A stretch of 64,000 bases of DNA from Pseudodesulfovibrio thermohalotolerans (lineage in GTDB: Bacteria > Desulfobacterota > Desulfovibrionia > Desulfovibrionales > Desulfovibrionaceae), in NCBI RefSeq assembly GCF_021353295.2, contig NZ_CP120635.1, positions 1,158,001 through 1,222,000 of the forward strand. The letters are read 5' to 3'. Numbering within the stretch: the stretch's first letter is position 1; each line of letters starts with the position of its first letter. Shown here piece after piece: positions 27,902 to 38,985 of this stretch. The position numbers and the translations under genes were made by a program. Below the pieces are notes generated by a model. It was given only the letters and a program-made list of their open reading frames with translations. It was not told the origin of the DNA and did not search any database.

Positions 27902-29578
27902 ATGACGCAAGAGAAAATTGAGCAGCAATGGCAACGGACCGTTTCGCTCGCTGACGCGGGCATTCGCCTGGACAAGTTCTGGGGCCGCGAACTGGCCGGG
28001 GAGGGCGTTTCCCGGGGGCGGATCTCGGGCTGGATCGAGGCGGGCCTTGCAAGCGTCGACGGCGAGGTCGCGACCAAGGGAAAACAAAAGCTGGCCGTGG
28101 GACAGACCGTGACTATCGGAGCCGCCGGTCCCGAGCCGGGCGAGGCTCCGCCCGAGCCGGTCCAGGGCGACATCGAGGTCGTGTTCGAGGACGAGGATAT
28201 GCTTGTGGTCTGCAAGCCCGCCGGGGTGACGACCCACCCCGCTCCCGGCGAGCCCGGCCCCACTCTGGTTAACCATCTGCTGTATCGCTGGCCAGACCTC
28301 GCGGCGGAAAGCAGCGGCATGGACGGCCAGCGGCCCGGTATAGTTCACCGGCTGGACAAGGACACCTCCGGGCTCATGGCCGTGGCCAGGAACGAGGCGG
28401 CCAGGCTGAAGCTGTCCGGGAATTTTGCCGGACGAAACGTTTTCAAGGTTTATCTGGCCCTTGTCCACGGGCGTCCCGAGCCTGCGGAAGGGAGCATCGA
28501 CGCACCCATGGGCCGCCACCCGAGCCGCAAGACACTCATGGCCGTCGTGCCCAAGGGCGGCCGCGAGGCGCGCAGTGAATATCGGGTGCTCTGGACCGGG
28601 CCACGCGGGCTGGCCTCCTTGGCGGCCATACGCATTCATACCGGCCGAACTCACCAGATTCGCGTTCACATGGCCCACATCGGGCATCCGCTGCTCGGCG
28701 ACGCGGCCTATGGCCCGCGCGAGAACGCCGAGTGGTCCCGCAGGTCCGACCGGCTGGCCGGGCTGGCTCCGCGCCAGATGCTCCACGCCTTCTATCTTTC
28801 GGTTCCCCATCCGGTCACGGGCGAACCCGTTACCCGGTGGCAGGAGCCGCCCGAGGACTTTCGCACCCTCCTGGCCGGACTGCCGCGCGAGTGCCTGCGG
28901 GTGGGCATCGTGGGGATGCCGGGCGGCGGCAAGTCCGCCCTGCTCAGGGCGTTGCGCGACATGGGGCGGCCCTGCTTCTCCGCCGACGAGTGCGTGGCCG
29001 AGCTGTACGGGCCGGGCGGCGACGGCGCGGCCATGATCCGGCAGCGGTACGGCGGCCGGTATACCCTGGACGGCGGCGGAGTGGACAAGCCTGGGCTGTT
29101 CGCGGCCATGTGCGAGTCCGAGCCTATCCGCCGGGAGGTCATGGACATGGTTCATCCCATGGTCCGGCATCGGTGCGAGGAATTCTTCAAGGTCCATCGG
29201 GACGAACCCGTGGCCTATGCCGAGGTTCCCCTGCTGTTGGAAGGAGGATGGCACAAGTCCGGCGCGGTGGACCTCGTGGCCGGAGTGCGCTGTCCCGAGT
29301 CCAAGCGAACCGGCGAATTGCGCGAGTTGCGCCGTCTCTCGCCCGAGACCCTGGCCGTATTCGACTCCTGGCAGTGGCCCGAGGCGGATAAGCTCGCCGC
29401 TTGCGGCCATGTGGTGGATAACGACAAGGGACTTGCCGAGCTGGCCGACGGAGCGCGCCATCTGGACGAGACGGCATTGGCCGCCTGGGACCGGCGCAAT
29501 CGGGAGTTCATGAACTGGATGGACGGCCTGTGGCAGGAACTGGCCGCCGAGCTGGACGCAGAGAGGGGCAAGGCGTGA
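27902..29578 (+). CDS. Fused 23S rRNA pseudouridine synthase (RluD-type) and dephospho-CoA kinase
   Basis: 558 residues, two enzymes in one chain. Residues 19-70: S4 RNA-binding domain (IRLDKFWGRELAGEGVSRGR). Residues 90-310: RluA/RluD pseudouridine synthase with HRLDKDTSG (catalytic D152) and RIHTGRTHQIRVH. Residues 333-530: CoaE-type kinase with P-loop GMPGGGKSA (338-346), FSADECVAELY (D362) and AEVPLLLEGGWH; it phosphorylates dephospho-CoA in the last CoA step. The P-loop is GxxGGGKS rather than the common GGIGSGKS. No stop or frameshift lies between the halves. ATG 27902 has AAGGA upstream. Overlaps the rhomboid gene (GTGA). Confidence 0.92.
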   Translation: MTQEKIEQQWQRTVSLADAGIRLDKFWGRELAGEGVSRGRISGWIEAGLASVDGEVATKGKQKLAVGQTVTIGAAGPEPGEAPPEPVQGDIEVVFEDEDMLVVCKPAGVTTHPAPGEPGPTLVNHLLYRWPDLAAESSGMDGQRPGIVHRLDKDTSGLMAVARNEAARLKLSGNFAGRNVFKVYLALVHGRPEPAEGSIDAPMGRHPSRKTLMAVVPKGGREARSEYRVLWTGPRGLASLAAIRIHTGRTHQIRVHMAHIGHPLLGDAAYGPRENAEWSRRSDRLAGLAPRQMLHAFYLSVPHPVTGEPVTRWQEPPEDFRTLLAGLPRECLRVGIVGMPGGGKSALLRALRDMGRPCFSADECVAELYGPGGDGAAMIRQRYGGRYTLDGGGVDKPGLFAAMCESEPIRREVMDMVHPMVRHRCEEFFKVHRDEPVAYAEVPLLLEGGWHKSGAVDLVAGVRCPESKRTGELRELRRLSPETLAVFDSWQWPEADKLAACGHVVDNDKGLAELADGARHLDETALAAWDRRNREFMNWMDGLWQELAAELDAERGKA

Positions 29579-30315
29579 TCCCCATCCGCGACAATGTGCC
29601 CCGTGTGACGCGGCCCTATGCCGTTGTGGCCATTATCGCGTTGAACGCCCTGGTATTTCTTTTCGTCGAGAGCCTGCCGCCGCAGTCCGTGGCCAGAATT
29701 TACCACTTGTTCGGGGTGGTCCCCGCCCGGTTCTTCGAGCCGGGATGGGCGGCCTGGGCAGGGTACCCGGACACCCTCGGCTGGCCGTTCCTGACCTATA
29801 TGTTCCTGCACGGGGGCTGGCTGCATGTCATCCTGAACATGTGGATGCTGTGGATATTCGGGGACAATATCGAGGACGTGACCGGACACGGCTGGTTCGT
29901 GCTCTTTTACGTGCTCTGCGGACTGGCCGCCGTGGCCATGCACATGGCCTTCGAGCGGACTTCGCCCATGCCCGTGGTGGGGGCGTCCGGAGCCGTCGCC
30001 GGGATCATGGGGGCGTACATCGTGCTCTATCCGCATGGACGGGTTCTTACTCTGGTTCCCGTCTTCTTCTTTCCTTTCATTTTCCGTATCCCGGCGTCGC
30101 TGTTCCTGGGATTCTGGTTCGTCACGCAGCTTCTTTCCGGGGTGTATTCCGCGGCGGCGGGCACGGAGGAGGTCGCCTGGTGGGCGCATGTGGGCGGGTT
30201 CGTCACCGGCATCATTCTCATCCATTGGTTCCGCAGGCCCGGCCGGTGCCGCTACTGCTACAACCGCGATACCAAGGACTACGACCCGGAGAATCCGGAG
30301 CCGCCTTCCGCATAG
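29575..30315 (+). CDS. Rhomboid-family intramembrane serine protease
   Basis: 246 residues from GTG 29575, which overlaps the previous stop. Six membrane helices. HGGWLHVILNMWMLWIFGDN is the rhomboid loop-1/TM2 region, VVGASGAVAG holds the catalytic Ser (GASG), and WWAHVGGFVTG the catalytic His. The C-terminus has a CRYCYN pair. Substrate unknown. Convergent with the NMNAT-like gene, seven bases apart. Confidence 0.92.
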   Translation: MIPIRDNVPRVTRPYAVVAIIALNALVFLFVESLPPQSVARIYHLFGVVPARFFEPGWAAWAGYPDTLGWPFLTYMFLHGGWLHVILNMWMLWIFGDNIEDVTGHGWFVLFYVLCGLAAVAMHMAFERTSPMPVVGASGAVAGIMGAYIVLYPHGRVLTLVPVFFFPFIFRIPASLFLGFWFVTQLLSGVYSAAAGTEEVAWWAHVGGFVTGIILIHWFRRPGRCRYCYNRDTKDYDPENPEPPSA

Positions 30316-30321
30316 GCGCGG

Positions 30322-30870
30322 TCACATCTCCCTGAATCGTTCGGCGAGACGCCATTTCTCCACCAGGGCCGCCACGGACGGAGGCACCTTGCTGCGCCAT
30401 TCCAACCCGTCGCGGATGGCCGCGCGCACATCCGTGCCGTTTATGCCCTTTTGGCTTTCGGGCCGTTCCCACATGACATGGGTGTCCAGGCCGAGAGATT
30501 GGAATCGCTTCAGCTTTTCCCTGCCCCAGTCGTCGTAGATTGTCAGGTAGTACACCGCATCGCGCGGGGCGCGGTCCTTGAGCAGGTCCGGGCAGTTGAT
30601 GGGAAAGGGAACCACCGAAAATTCATGTCTGCTCACCCCGGCCTCCACCAGGGCGGCTTCGATCATGGCCTTGCGTTCCTCAAAGGTGAGCGGGTTGTTC
30701 TCCCGGGCCGAGCGGTCGGGATCGGTGGCCTCATCGCGCGTGGTGGCCGCGTCTGGATTGGTCACGCCGATTATCAGCCTTTCGCACAGCCTTTTCCCCG
30801 CCAGCAGGTAGGTCAGGTGATCGTTGTGCAGGACCTGGAATCGTCCGTGGATAAAACCGAGTGGATGCAT
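30322..30870 (-). CDS. NadM-like nicotinamide-nucleotide adenylyltransferase
   Basis: 182 residues. Cytidylyltransferase-fold: GFIHGRFQVLHNDHL carries the HxxH nucleotide motif (H17/H20 region) and KGINGTDVRAAI the ISGTxIR-type motif. Such archaeal-type enzymes adenylylate NMN and act in NAD salvage; a related nucleotidyltransferase role cannot be excluded. ATG 30870 is preceded by AGGAG 5 bases upstream, within the end of the upstream gene; the in-frame GTG at 30876 overlaps that site. Complements NadD at 2925. Confidence 0.8.
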   Translation of the reverse strand: MHPLGFIHGRFQVLHNDHLTYLLAGKRLCERLIIGVTNPDAATTRDEATDPDRSARENNPLTFEERKAMIEAALVEAGVSRHEFSVVPFPINCPDLLKDRAPRDAVYYLTIYDDWGREKLKRFQSLGLDTHVMWERPESQKGINGTDVRAAIRDGLEWRSKVPPSVAALVEKWRLAERFREM

Positions 30871-30872
30871 GG

Positions 30873-32195
30873 TCACTCCTGGGGATCGAGGATGAACGGA
30901 AGGTGGTCGCCCGGCCAGTATTCCACGGGATCTGGGGTATCGTGGATGCCTGCCAGTCGGGCGCGGTCCAGGTGGTTGAGGACCGTGAACATGAATTCGC
31001 GGCCGCGCATACAGCCGAGCGCGCCTCCGGCCACGGAAATCTCGTCGAATGCGGACGTTGTGTCCCGGCGCACGCCTTCACCAGCGAACATGAGCGGCAC
31101 CGGCTCGCCCGAATGGATGAGCGCGCCGCTGCTCGGGGTGGAGTGGTCGGCGGTCACGGCCAGGAGCAGGCGGGAGTCGGCTAGGATGTCGTCCGCCACC
31201 TCGGCGAGGCCCCGGTCCAGGGATTCGATGACATGGACTTTGGCTTCCGGGTCCTTGCGGTGCGCGGCCTGGTCCGGAGTTTTGGTGTGTACGTGGATGA
31301 AATCGAAGTCGTCCGCCCGTTCCAGGGCGAGCCGCACCCGGTCGGCCAGGTCCGCTCCCGCGTCGCCGGTGTCGCGGGCCTTGAGAAATTCCATGCCCGT
31401 GAACCGGGCCAGCCCCGCGTACATGACCCCCGTGGCGATGGACAGCCCCCGCAGCCCGTATCTTTCGCGCAGGGCGGGGCAAGGCTTGAGCCGCCCGGCC
31501 CGTTGGGTGACGAGGCCGTTGGCCGGGATGTGACCCGAGCGTTCCCGTTCGCGGTTGAGGGGAAGATCGGCGAGGATGCGGTGCGCCCGGGACAGGTACG
31601 CGGTCAGGAATTCCGCCGTGCGTCGCGCCGCTGGGTCGTGGGCGTGATCCCGGAGCGGCAGGGGGCGGGGCAGCGTCCGTCCGTCCACCATGGGATTGGT
31701 GTCCGTGACGAAGGGCGAAACCTCGCCGCGCAGGACCAGGACCCCGAACAGGCCGCCAACGGGGTGAAGGGTGGCGGTCACGCCGTCGCGTTCGAAAGGG
31801 GGCAGGGCAGTGAAGAGCGTTTCTGTTTCGCCGGGCGTTGCGGGGGATTTGTCGTGGACAAGGGTAAGGCGGCCGCGCGCGTCCGGAGCGATGTGGGCGA
31901 AATGGGCGAGCAGGGCCACGTCGTCCGGGCCGAGGTCGATGCCCGCGCCCAACGCTTCGAGGGCTCCGCGTCCGGGGAATTCGCCGGGAAGCCCGCCGAA
32001 CATGGCGAAGTGGGCGTTTTCCGACGGCAGGGGCTGGCCGAAGCTGGCGGCGTGGTAGAGCCCTGTGGCCGACAGGGAGGCCAGCCTGTCCATGCAGGGC
32101 GTGGCCGCAGCCTGAAGCGGGGTCCGGTTGCCGAGGACCGGGTGGGAGCGGTCGCCCAGGCCGTCGAGCAGGATGAGGATGCAGGTGTCAGGCAT
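30873..32195 (-). CDS. ApgM-like 2,3-bisphosphoglycerate-independent phosphoglycerate mutase family protein
   Basis: 440 residues from ATG 32195 (MPDTCILILLDGLGDR). Alkaline-phosphatase superfamily: N-terminal LLDGLGD metal site, SENAHFAMFGG with the probable phosphorylated Ser, FIHVHTKTPDQAAH, and TADHSTPSSG plus HSGEPVPLMF as C-terminal metal ligands. This is the archaeal-type ApgM pattern, interconverting 3- and 2-phosphoglycerate, although some family members act on other phosphates. The TTG-started longer form (32228) lacks a ribosome site. Its stop codon overlaps the next gene's start region. Confidence 0.82.
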   Translation of the reverse strand: MPDTCILILLDGLGDRSHPVLGNRTPLQAAATPCMDRLASLSATGLYHAASFGQPLPSENAHFAMFGGLPGEFPGRGALEALGAGIDLGPDDVALLAHFAHIAPDARGRLTLVHDKSPATPGETETLFTALPPFERDGVTATLHPVGGLFGVLVLRGEVSPFVTDTNPMVDGRTLPRPLPLRDHAHDPAARRTAEFLTAYLSRAHRILADLPLNRERERSGHIPANGLVTQRAGRLKPCPALRERYGLRGLSIATGVMYAGLARFTGMEFLKARDTGDAGADLADRVRLALERADDFDFIHVHTKTPDQAAHRKDPEAKVHVIESLDRGLAEVADDILADSRLLLAVTADHSTPSSGALIHSGEPVPLMFAGEGVRRDTTSAFDEISVAGGALGCMRGREFMFTVLNHLDRARLAGIHDTPDPVEYWPGDHLPFILDPQE

Positions 32196-32250
32196 GGACG
32201 GCCCCGGCACTGCAATCGAGATGCCCAATGGAAACGATCTGTCTCATTAA

Positions 32251-32256
32251 TATAAT
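32251..32256 (+). promoter_or_regulatory. Possible -10 element upstream of the PHP gene
   Basis: A perfect TATAAT at 32251-32256 in the gap between divergent genes; the -35 position (32228-32233, ATGGAA) matches only half the consensus. Transcription would begin near 32263. Confidence 0.4.
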
Positions 32257-32295
32257 CTCATTGTAATGGCGGATTGCGGGTGTAGTATGTTCTAT

Positions 32296-32898
32296 ATGCT
32301 GATAGACCTTCATGTCCACTCCACCTGTTCGCCGTGCAGCGTCCTGAAGCCGTCCGAGATTCTCGCCCATGCCAGGGCAAAGGGACTTGACGGCGTGTGT
32401 ATCACCGATCACGACACCATGTCCATTCTGACCCAATGTCGGGAGGGATTCCAGCCCGACGGGCTGCTTGTGATCGTGGGCATGGAGTACACCACGGAAC
32501 AGGGCGATTATCTCGTTTTCGGCGACGTTCGGTCGCTGCCCGCAGGGCTGTCCGCCGAGAGCCTGCTCCCCCGTGTCCGCGAGTTGGGGGGCGCGGTCGT
32601 TGCCGCCCATCCGTGCCGCGTCTGGCGTCCGGCTGACCCGGCCGTCTTCGAGCTGGGGCTGTGCGGCATCGCCGAGGTGAGGAACGGGCGCAACACCGCC
32701 GCCGAGAATCAGCAGGCCCTGCAACTGGCTTCGGGGCACGACATGATCGCCGTGGCCGGTTCCGACGCCCACACCCTGGCGGAGTTGGGCCGATGTCCGA
32801 CGCGGTTCACCGTGCCAGTCAACTCGGCTCACGATCTGGTGGACGCCCTCAACCGGGGGCAGTGCCGTCCCGCCGCTGCGCATCGTTCGGCGGCCTGA
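32296..32898 (+). CDS. PHP-domain metal-dependent phosphoesterase-like protein
   Basis: 200 residues from ATG 32296. PHP motifs: IDLHVHSTCSPCS (HxH), CITDHDTM, VVAAHPCRVW, and GSDAHT. These bind a di- or trinuclear metal centre for phosphoester hydrolysis, substrate unknown. In-frame ATGs at 32266 and 32287 are alternatives; the start at 32296 gives the N-terminus most like family members, and a transcript starting near 32263 would leave a short leader. Divergent from the ApgM-like gene. Confidence 0.83.
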   Translation: MLIDLHVHSTCSPCSVLKPSEILAHARAKGLDGVCITDHDTMSILTQCREGFQPDGLLVIVGMEYTTEQGDYLVFGDVRSLPAGLSAESLLPRVRELGGAVVAAHPCRVWRPADPAVFELGLCGIAEVRNGRNTAAENQQALQLASGHDMIAVAGSDAHTLAELGRCPTRFTVPVNSAHDLVDALNRGQCRPAAAHRSAA

Positions 32899-32942
32899 CC
32901 TTTTCGCGCCCGGTCATCCCCCGGCCGGGCCGTCTTCCATCT

Positions 32943-33500
32943 TTACTTCGAGGGAATCAGGAAGGACGTGACCTTGCGCACGCCCTTCACGGACTTGGCC
33001 ACCTTCACGGCCAGGGCCGCGTCAGCCTTTGTCCTGACCATTCCGATCAGGACCACCTCGCCGTTCATGACCTCCTGCTCGATTTGAGTGGAGCTCAGGT
33101 CGCTGTTGCCGATGAGTGCGGTGCGCACCTTGGCCACCAGCTCCAGGTCGGCGGTCGTGGTGTCCGATTCGGCCACGAAGTATTGGGTGACTTTCTTCAC
33201 TCCCGAGGTTCCCTTGGCTGTCTTTACGGAGAAACTCCTGAACGCCGTGTCGTTGATCGCGCCCACCAGATAGACCTGTCCCAGGAAGCAATATACGTGG
33301 ACCTTGAGGGCAAGAGCCGAGTCCTTGTCGGCCAGGGCCGTCTTGATGGTCAGGGATATCTTTTTGTCCGCCGCCTGATCGCCGACGCTGCGCTCGTCGC
33401 GCGCGCTTCCGTAAATGGCTCCCCAGGGGGTCCAGGCGATGGCGGAGAGGGCCAGGCAAAGGATCAGCGCGCATTGAGCGGGAGGTGTGGGGCGATGCAT
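32943..33500 (-). CDS. Exported protein with two BON domains (OsmY/DolP-like)
   Basis: 185 residues. A signal peptide (residues 1 to about 25) followed by WGAIYGSARDERSVGDQAADKK, which resembles the start of DolP/YraP, then two BON domains (KISLTIKTALADKDS...VYLVGAI and LVAKVRTALIGNSD...VVLIGMV). BON domains bind phospholipid; relatives act at the outer membrane. There is no lipobox Cys, unlike DolP. GGAGAAAACC precedes the ATG. Convergent with the PHP gene. Confidence 0.83.
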   Translation of the reverse strand: MHRPTPPAQCALILCLALSAIAWTPWGAIYGSARDERSVGDQAADKKISLTIKTALADKDSALALKVHVYCFLGQVYLVGAINDTAFRSFSVKTAKGTSGVKKVTQYFVAESDTTTADLELVAKVRTALIGNSDLSSTQIEQEVMNGEVVLIGMVRTKADAALAVKVAKSVKGVRKVTSFLIPSK

Positions 33501-33646
33501 GGTTTTCTCCTATAAACGTTTGTGGATAACTCTGTGGAAAATTACCTTTTTGTCGTGGTTGCGGTCTTGACACCCCGCAAAGGCATATTACCTTAGGTAG
33601 GCGTTGGAGAAATTATAAAAAGTCAGCACCAAGGGATAAGATTCTA

Positions 33647-34639
33647 ATGGAATATAGAGATTATTACAAACTCCTCGGAGTGCCGCGTTCCGCTTCCAAG
33701 GAAGAGATTGGAAAGGCTTTCAAGAAGCTGGCCCGAAAGTATCACCCCGATCTCAACCCGAACGACAAGGAAGCCGAGAACAAGTTCAAGGAGATCAACG
33801 AGGCCTACGAGGTCCTCAAGGACGAGAAGAAGCGCAAGCTTTACGATCAGTTCGGTTCGAACTGGGAGCATGGTCAGAACTTCCAGCCGCCGCCGGGCTA
33901 TGAGAACGTCCACTTCAGTTCCGGCGGGGGTTTTGGAGGCGGAGGCGGAGGCGGAGGTTTCTCCGACTTCTTCGAGACCATCTTCGGCGGCGGTGGCGGC
34001 GGCGCAGGCTATCGCGGCGGCTTCCACCAGGGCGGTTTTTCGCAGGGCGACTTCGGCGGCGGTTATCAGCCGCGTCCCCGCAGGGGGGCGGACTCCGAGG
34101 CCTCTTACGAGCTGTCTCTTGAGGAGGCCTACCGGGGCGGCAAGAAGTCCATCTCCCTCCAGGAGCAGACCGCCGGGCCGGACGGCTTCCCGCGCATGAC
34201 CACCAAGACCCTTGAGGTCACGGTGCCCGCGGGCATCAAGGACGGCCAGAAGATTCGTCTGGCGGGTCAGGGCAACCCCGGCATGAACGGCGGTCCCAAG
34301 GGCGACCTGTATTTGAAGATTCGGCTTATGCCGCACCACATGTTCAAGGTGTCGGAATCGGACGTCATCCTCGATCTTCCCCTGGCTCCATGGGAGGCCG
34401 CGCTCGGTACCACCGCGCGCATCCCCACCCTGGACGGGGCCGTGGAGATGAAGATTCCGCCGGGCATCGGCTCGGGCAAGAAATTGCGCATCAAGGGCAG
34501 GGGCCTCGGCTCCGGCGCCAAGAAGGGCGACCAGTACGTGCGTATCATGATCCAGGTCCCCGAGCGGCTTACCGCCGAGGAACGCGACCTGTTCGAACAG
34601 TTGCAGAAGACCTCGGCATTCAAGCCGAGAAGTTTCTAG
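33647..34639 (+). CDS. cbpA: DnaJ-like co-chaperone CbpA
   Basis: 330 residues. J domain (1-70) with HPD at residues 33-35 ([10 protein letters not shown]), a Gly/Phe-rich linker with two poly-Gly runs ([14 protein letters not shown]), then the DnaJ C-terminal substrate domains with no Cys zinc finger, as in CbpA. It stimulates DnaK ATPase and may bind curved DNA. Forms a unit with cbpM (11 bases downstream) and clpB. A TTGACA box lies at 33567-33572, but no clear -10 partner was found. Confidence 0.93.
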   Translation: MEYRDYYKLLGVPRSASKEEIGKAFKKLARKYHPDLNPNDKEAENKFKEINEAYEVLKDEKKRKLYDQFGSNWEHGQNFQPPPGYENVHFSSGGGFGGGGGGGGFSDFFETIFGGGGGGAGYRGGFHQGGFSQGDFGGGYQPRPRRGADSEASYELSLEEAYRGGKKSISLQEQTAGPDGFPRMTTKTLEVTVPAGIKDGQKIRLAGQGNPGMNGGPKGDLYLKIRLMPHHMFKVSESDVILDLPLAPWEAALGTTARIPTLDGAVEMKIPPGIGSGKKLRIKGRGLGSGAKKGDQYVRIMIQVPERLTAEERDLFEQLQKTSAFKPRSF

Positions 34640-34649
34640 GGGTGCGACG

Positions 34650-34985
34650 ATGACCACGAAAAGATTGCAGGAAATGATGATGCATCTGCCGGGCCTCAAT
34701 CTGCCCGAACGCAGTGAATACGTTGCCTGGGCCCAATTGGTCCAGCTGACCGCCATCCAACCCGCCGAAGTGAGCGAGCTGGTCGACCTCGGCTGGATTA
34801 GCCCCAAGAAGACCGGGGCCGAGGAATACCTGTTCCGGCTCAAGGACGTGTATCGCATCCACAAGCTCATGCGCCTGGTCCGCGACCTTGAAGTCTCGGT
34901 CTACGGCGGGTCCATTATCGTCGATCTGCTCGAACGGGTCGAAGAGCTGGAAACCGAAGTCGAGGAATTGAAAAGGTTCGTCTGA
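34650..34985 (+). CDS. cbpM: Chaperone modulator CbpM (MerR-like)
   Basis: 111 residues. A MerR-type helical domain ([28 protein letters not shown]...[22 protein letters not shown]) followed by a short coiled coil ([19 protein letters not shown]). CbpM binds the J domain of CbpA and inhibits it. The immediate cbpA-cbpM-clpB order supports the assignment. Confidence 0.87.
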   Translation: MTTKRLQEMMMHLPGLNLPERSEYVAWAQLVQLTAIQPAEVSELVDLGWISPKKTGAEEYLFRLKDVYRIHKLMRLVRDLEVSVYGGSIIVDLLERVEELETEVEELKRFV

Positions 34986-35013
34986 CCGATATATTTCGCG
35001 AGGAGGTAATCAT

Positions 35014-37611
<2,598 letters not shown>

Positions 37612-37633
37612 GACGGGAAGAAACGACGCAACA

Positions 37634-37667
37634 GGCCGGTGTCCGGGAACGGACGCCGGCCTTTTTT
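37634..37667 (+). terminator. Terminator of clpB
   Basis: GGCCGGTGTCCG (37634-37645) pairs with CGGACGCCGGCC (37650-37661, one G-U) and six T follow. Confidence 0.9.
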
Positions 37668-37724
37668 GGGCTGCGCCGTCCGGGGGCGGCCCAAATGTCG
37701 CTTGACATCCCGGCCATGTTCTTG

Positions 37725-37746
37725 AAAAGTTGCGCCTTCAACTTTT
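37725..37746. promoter_or_regulatory. Inverted repeat before the MFS exporter gene (possible operator)
   Basis: AAAAGTTG (37725-37732) and CAACTTTT (37739-37746) are exact inverted repeats around a 6-base centre, ending 8 bases before the ribosome site. It could be a repressor site or a leader hairpin. TTGACA at 37702-37707 lies upstream with no clear -10. Confidence 0.4.
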
Positions 37747-37759
37747 TATTGGGGAGCCC

Positions 37760-38914
37760 ATGCCGAACCTGATCCTGTTGTCTTTGCTGGCGGCCTTTCC
37801 GCCGCTTTCCACCGATATGTACCTGCCCGCCATTCCCACATTGCAGGCATTGTGGGGCATCACCTATGCCACGGCCAACCTTTCCCTGGTCCTGTTCATG
37901 GGCGTGTTCAGCGTCTTTTTGCTCATACACGGCCCTCTGTCCGACCGGTTCGGCCGCAAGCCCGTGCTTGTCGGCGGGCTGATTCTGTTCATAGTGGCCT
38001 CTTTCGGCTGCGCCCTGGCTCCCACAATCGGATTTTTGCTTGCCTTTCGCTGTTTGCAGGCCGCAGGCGCGGCGGCCGGGGCGTCGCTGGCCCTGGCCTT
38101 GTCCAAGGATCTTTATGCCGGAGCGGAAAGGCAGAAAATTCTGGCCTATATAGGGGTAATCATGGCCCTGGGGCCCATGCTGGCCCCGTCCATCGGCGGA
38201 TTGATGCTCAAGTTCGCGTCCTGGCGCTGGATATTCATCGTCCAGGTGGGCATGGCCTTTATCGGGCTGTACGGGGTGCTGCGCCTCAAGGAGCCGCTCA
38301 CCGAGTTCACGCAGGGCGGTTTCCTGGCCGTGGCCGGGCGCTACCGGTTGGTGCTTCGGAACCTGCCGTTCACGGTCCTGGCCACCGGGTTCGCCCTCAT
38401 GTCCCTGCCCCATTTCGCCTTTATCGGCGGCTCGGCAGACATGTACATCAACGAACTGGGCCTGTCGGAACAGGCCTTCGGCATCTATTTCGGGGCCAAC
38501 GCCGTTGGCTTTATGCTCGGGTCTTTCGTCTGCACCCGGTTGGTGGGCACGTACAAGCCGTTGAGTATGCTCTACGCAACCTTCGTCTTCCTTTTCGCAT
38601 CCACCGTGCTCATGTTCGTTCTTGGCGGGCGTACCCCCCTGACCCTGGCCTTGCCCATGTTCTGCATGTCTCTCAGCGTGGGCTTTTCCCGGCCCATCTC
38701 GAACTCCATGATCCTCGACCAGGTGGATTCGGATGTGGGCGCGGCCGCGGGCATCCTTACTTTCGAGATATTTTTCATCGCGGCCATGGCGATGCAGCTT
38801 ATCTCCATGGATTGGGATCACAAACCCTACATTTTGGGCGTTCTCGGCGTGTTTGGCACCCTGATTCCGCTGGCGGCCCTGCTGGCCGTCCGGAAGCGGT
38901 GCAGATTCAACTAG
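37760..38914 (+). CDS. MFS drug-resistance exporter (Bcr/CflA type)
   Basis: 384 residues, about 12 membrane helices. The start MPNLILLSLLAAFPPLSTDMYLPAIP matches the Bcr/CflA subfamily (STDMYLPA), and GPLSDRFGRKPVLVGG is the MFS loop 2-3 motif. Predicted proton-coupled efflux of drugs; substrate unknown. ATG 37760 has GGGGAG 5 bases upstream; a TTG at 37730 lies inside an inverted repeat and is rejected. Ends at a bidirectional terminator. Confidence 0.9.
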   Translation: MPNLILLSLLAAFPPLSTDMYLPAIPTLQALWGITYATANLSLVLFMGVFSVFLLIHGPLSDRFGRKPVLVGGLILFIVASFGCALAPTIGFLLAFRCLQAAGAAAGASLALALSKDLYAGAERQKILAYIGVIMALGPMLAPSIGGLMLKFASWRWIFIVQVGMAFIGLYGVLRLKEPLTEFTQGGFLAVAGRYRLVLRNLPFTVLATGFALMSLPHFAFIGGSADMYINELGLSEQAFGIYFGANAVGFMLGSFVCTRLVGTYKPLSMLYATFVFLFASTVLMFVLGGRTPLTLALPMFCMSLSVGFSRPISNSMILDQVDSDVGAAAGILTFEIFFIAAMAMQLISMDWDHKPYILGVLGVFGTLIPLAALLAVRKRCRFN

Positions 38915-38934
38915 GCCGCGTTTCCTGAAACGGC

Positions 38935-38970
38935 AAAAGCCCGCGTGCAAATCTGTACGCGGGCTTTTTT
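38935..38970. terminator. Bidirectional terminator between the MFS exporter and the hydrolase
   Basis: AGCCCGCGT (38938-38946) and ACGCGGGCT (38957-38965) form a perfect stem with AAAA before and TTTTTT after, serving both convergent genes. Confidence 0.85.
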
Positions 38971-38985
38971 AACTATGGCGGGGGA

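Noticed and set aside
33566..33590. Heat-shock (sigma32) promoter before cbpA
   Set aside because: CTTGACA is present, but the CATAT-like element lies about nine bases away, too close for a sigma32 promoter.
33930..34050. Poly-Gly repeats in cbpA as a repeat element
   Set aside because: They are the ordinary Gly/Phe-rich linker of a J-domain protein.
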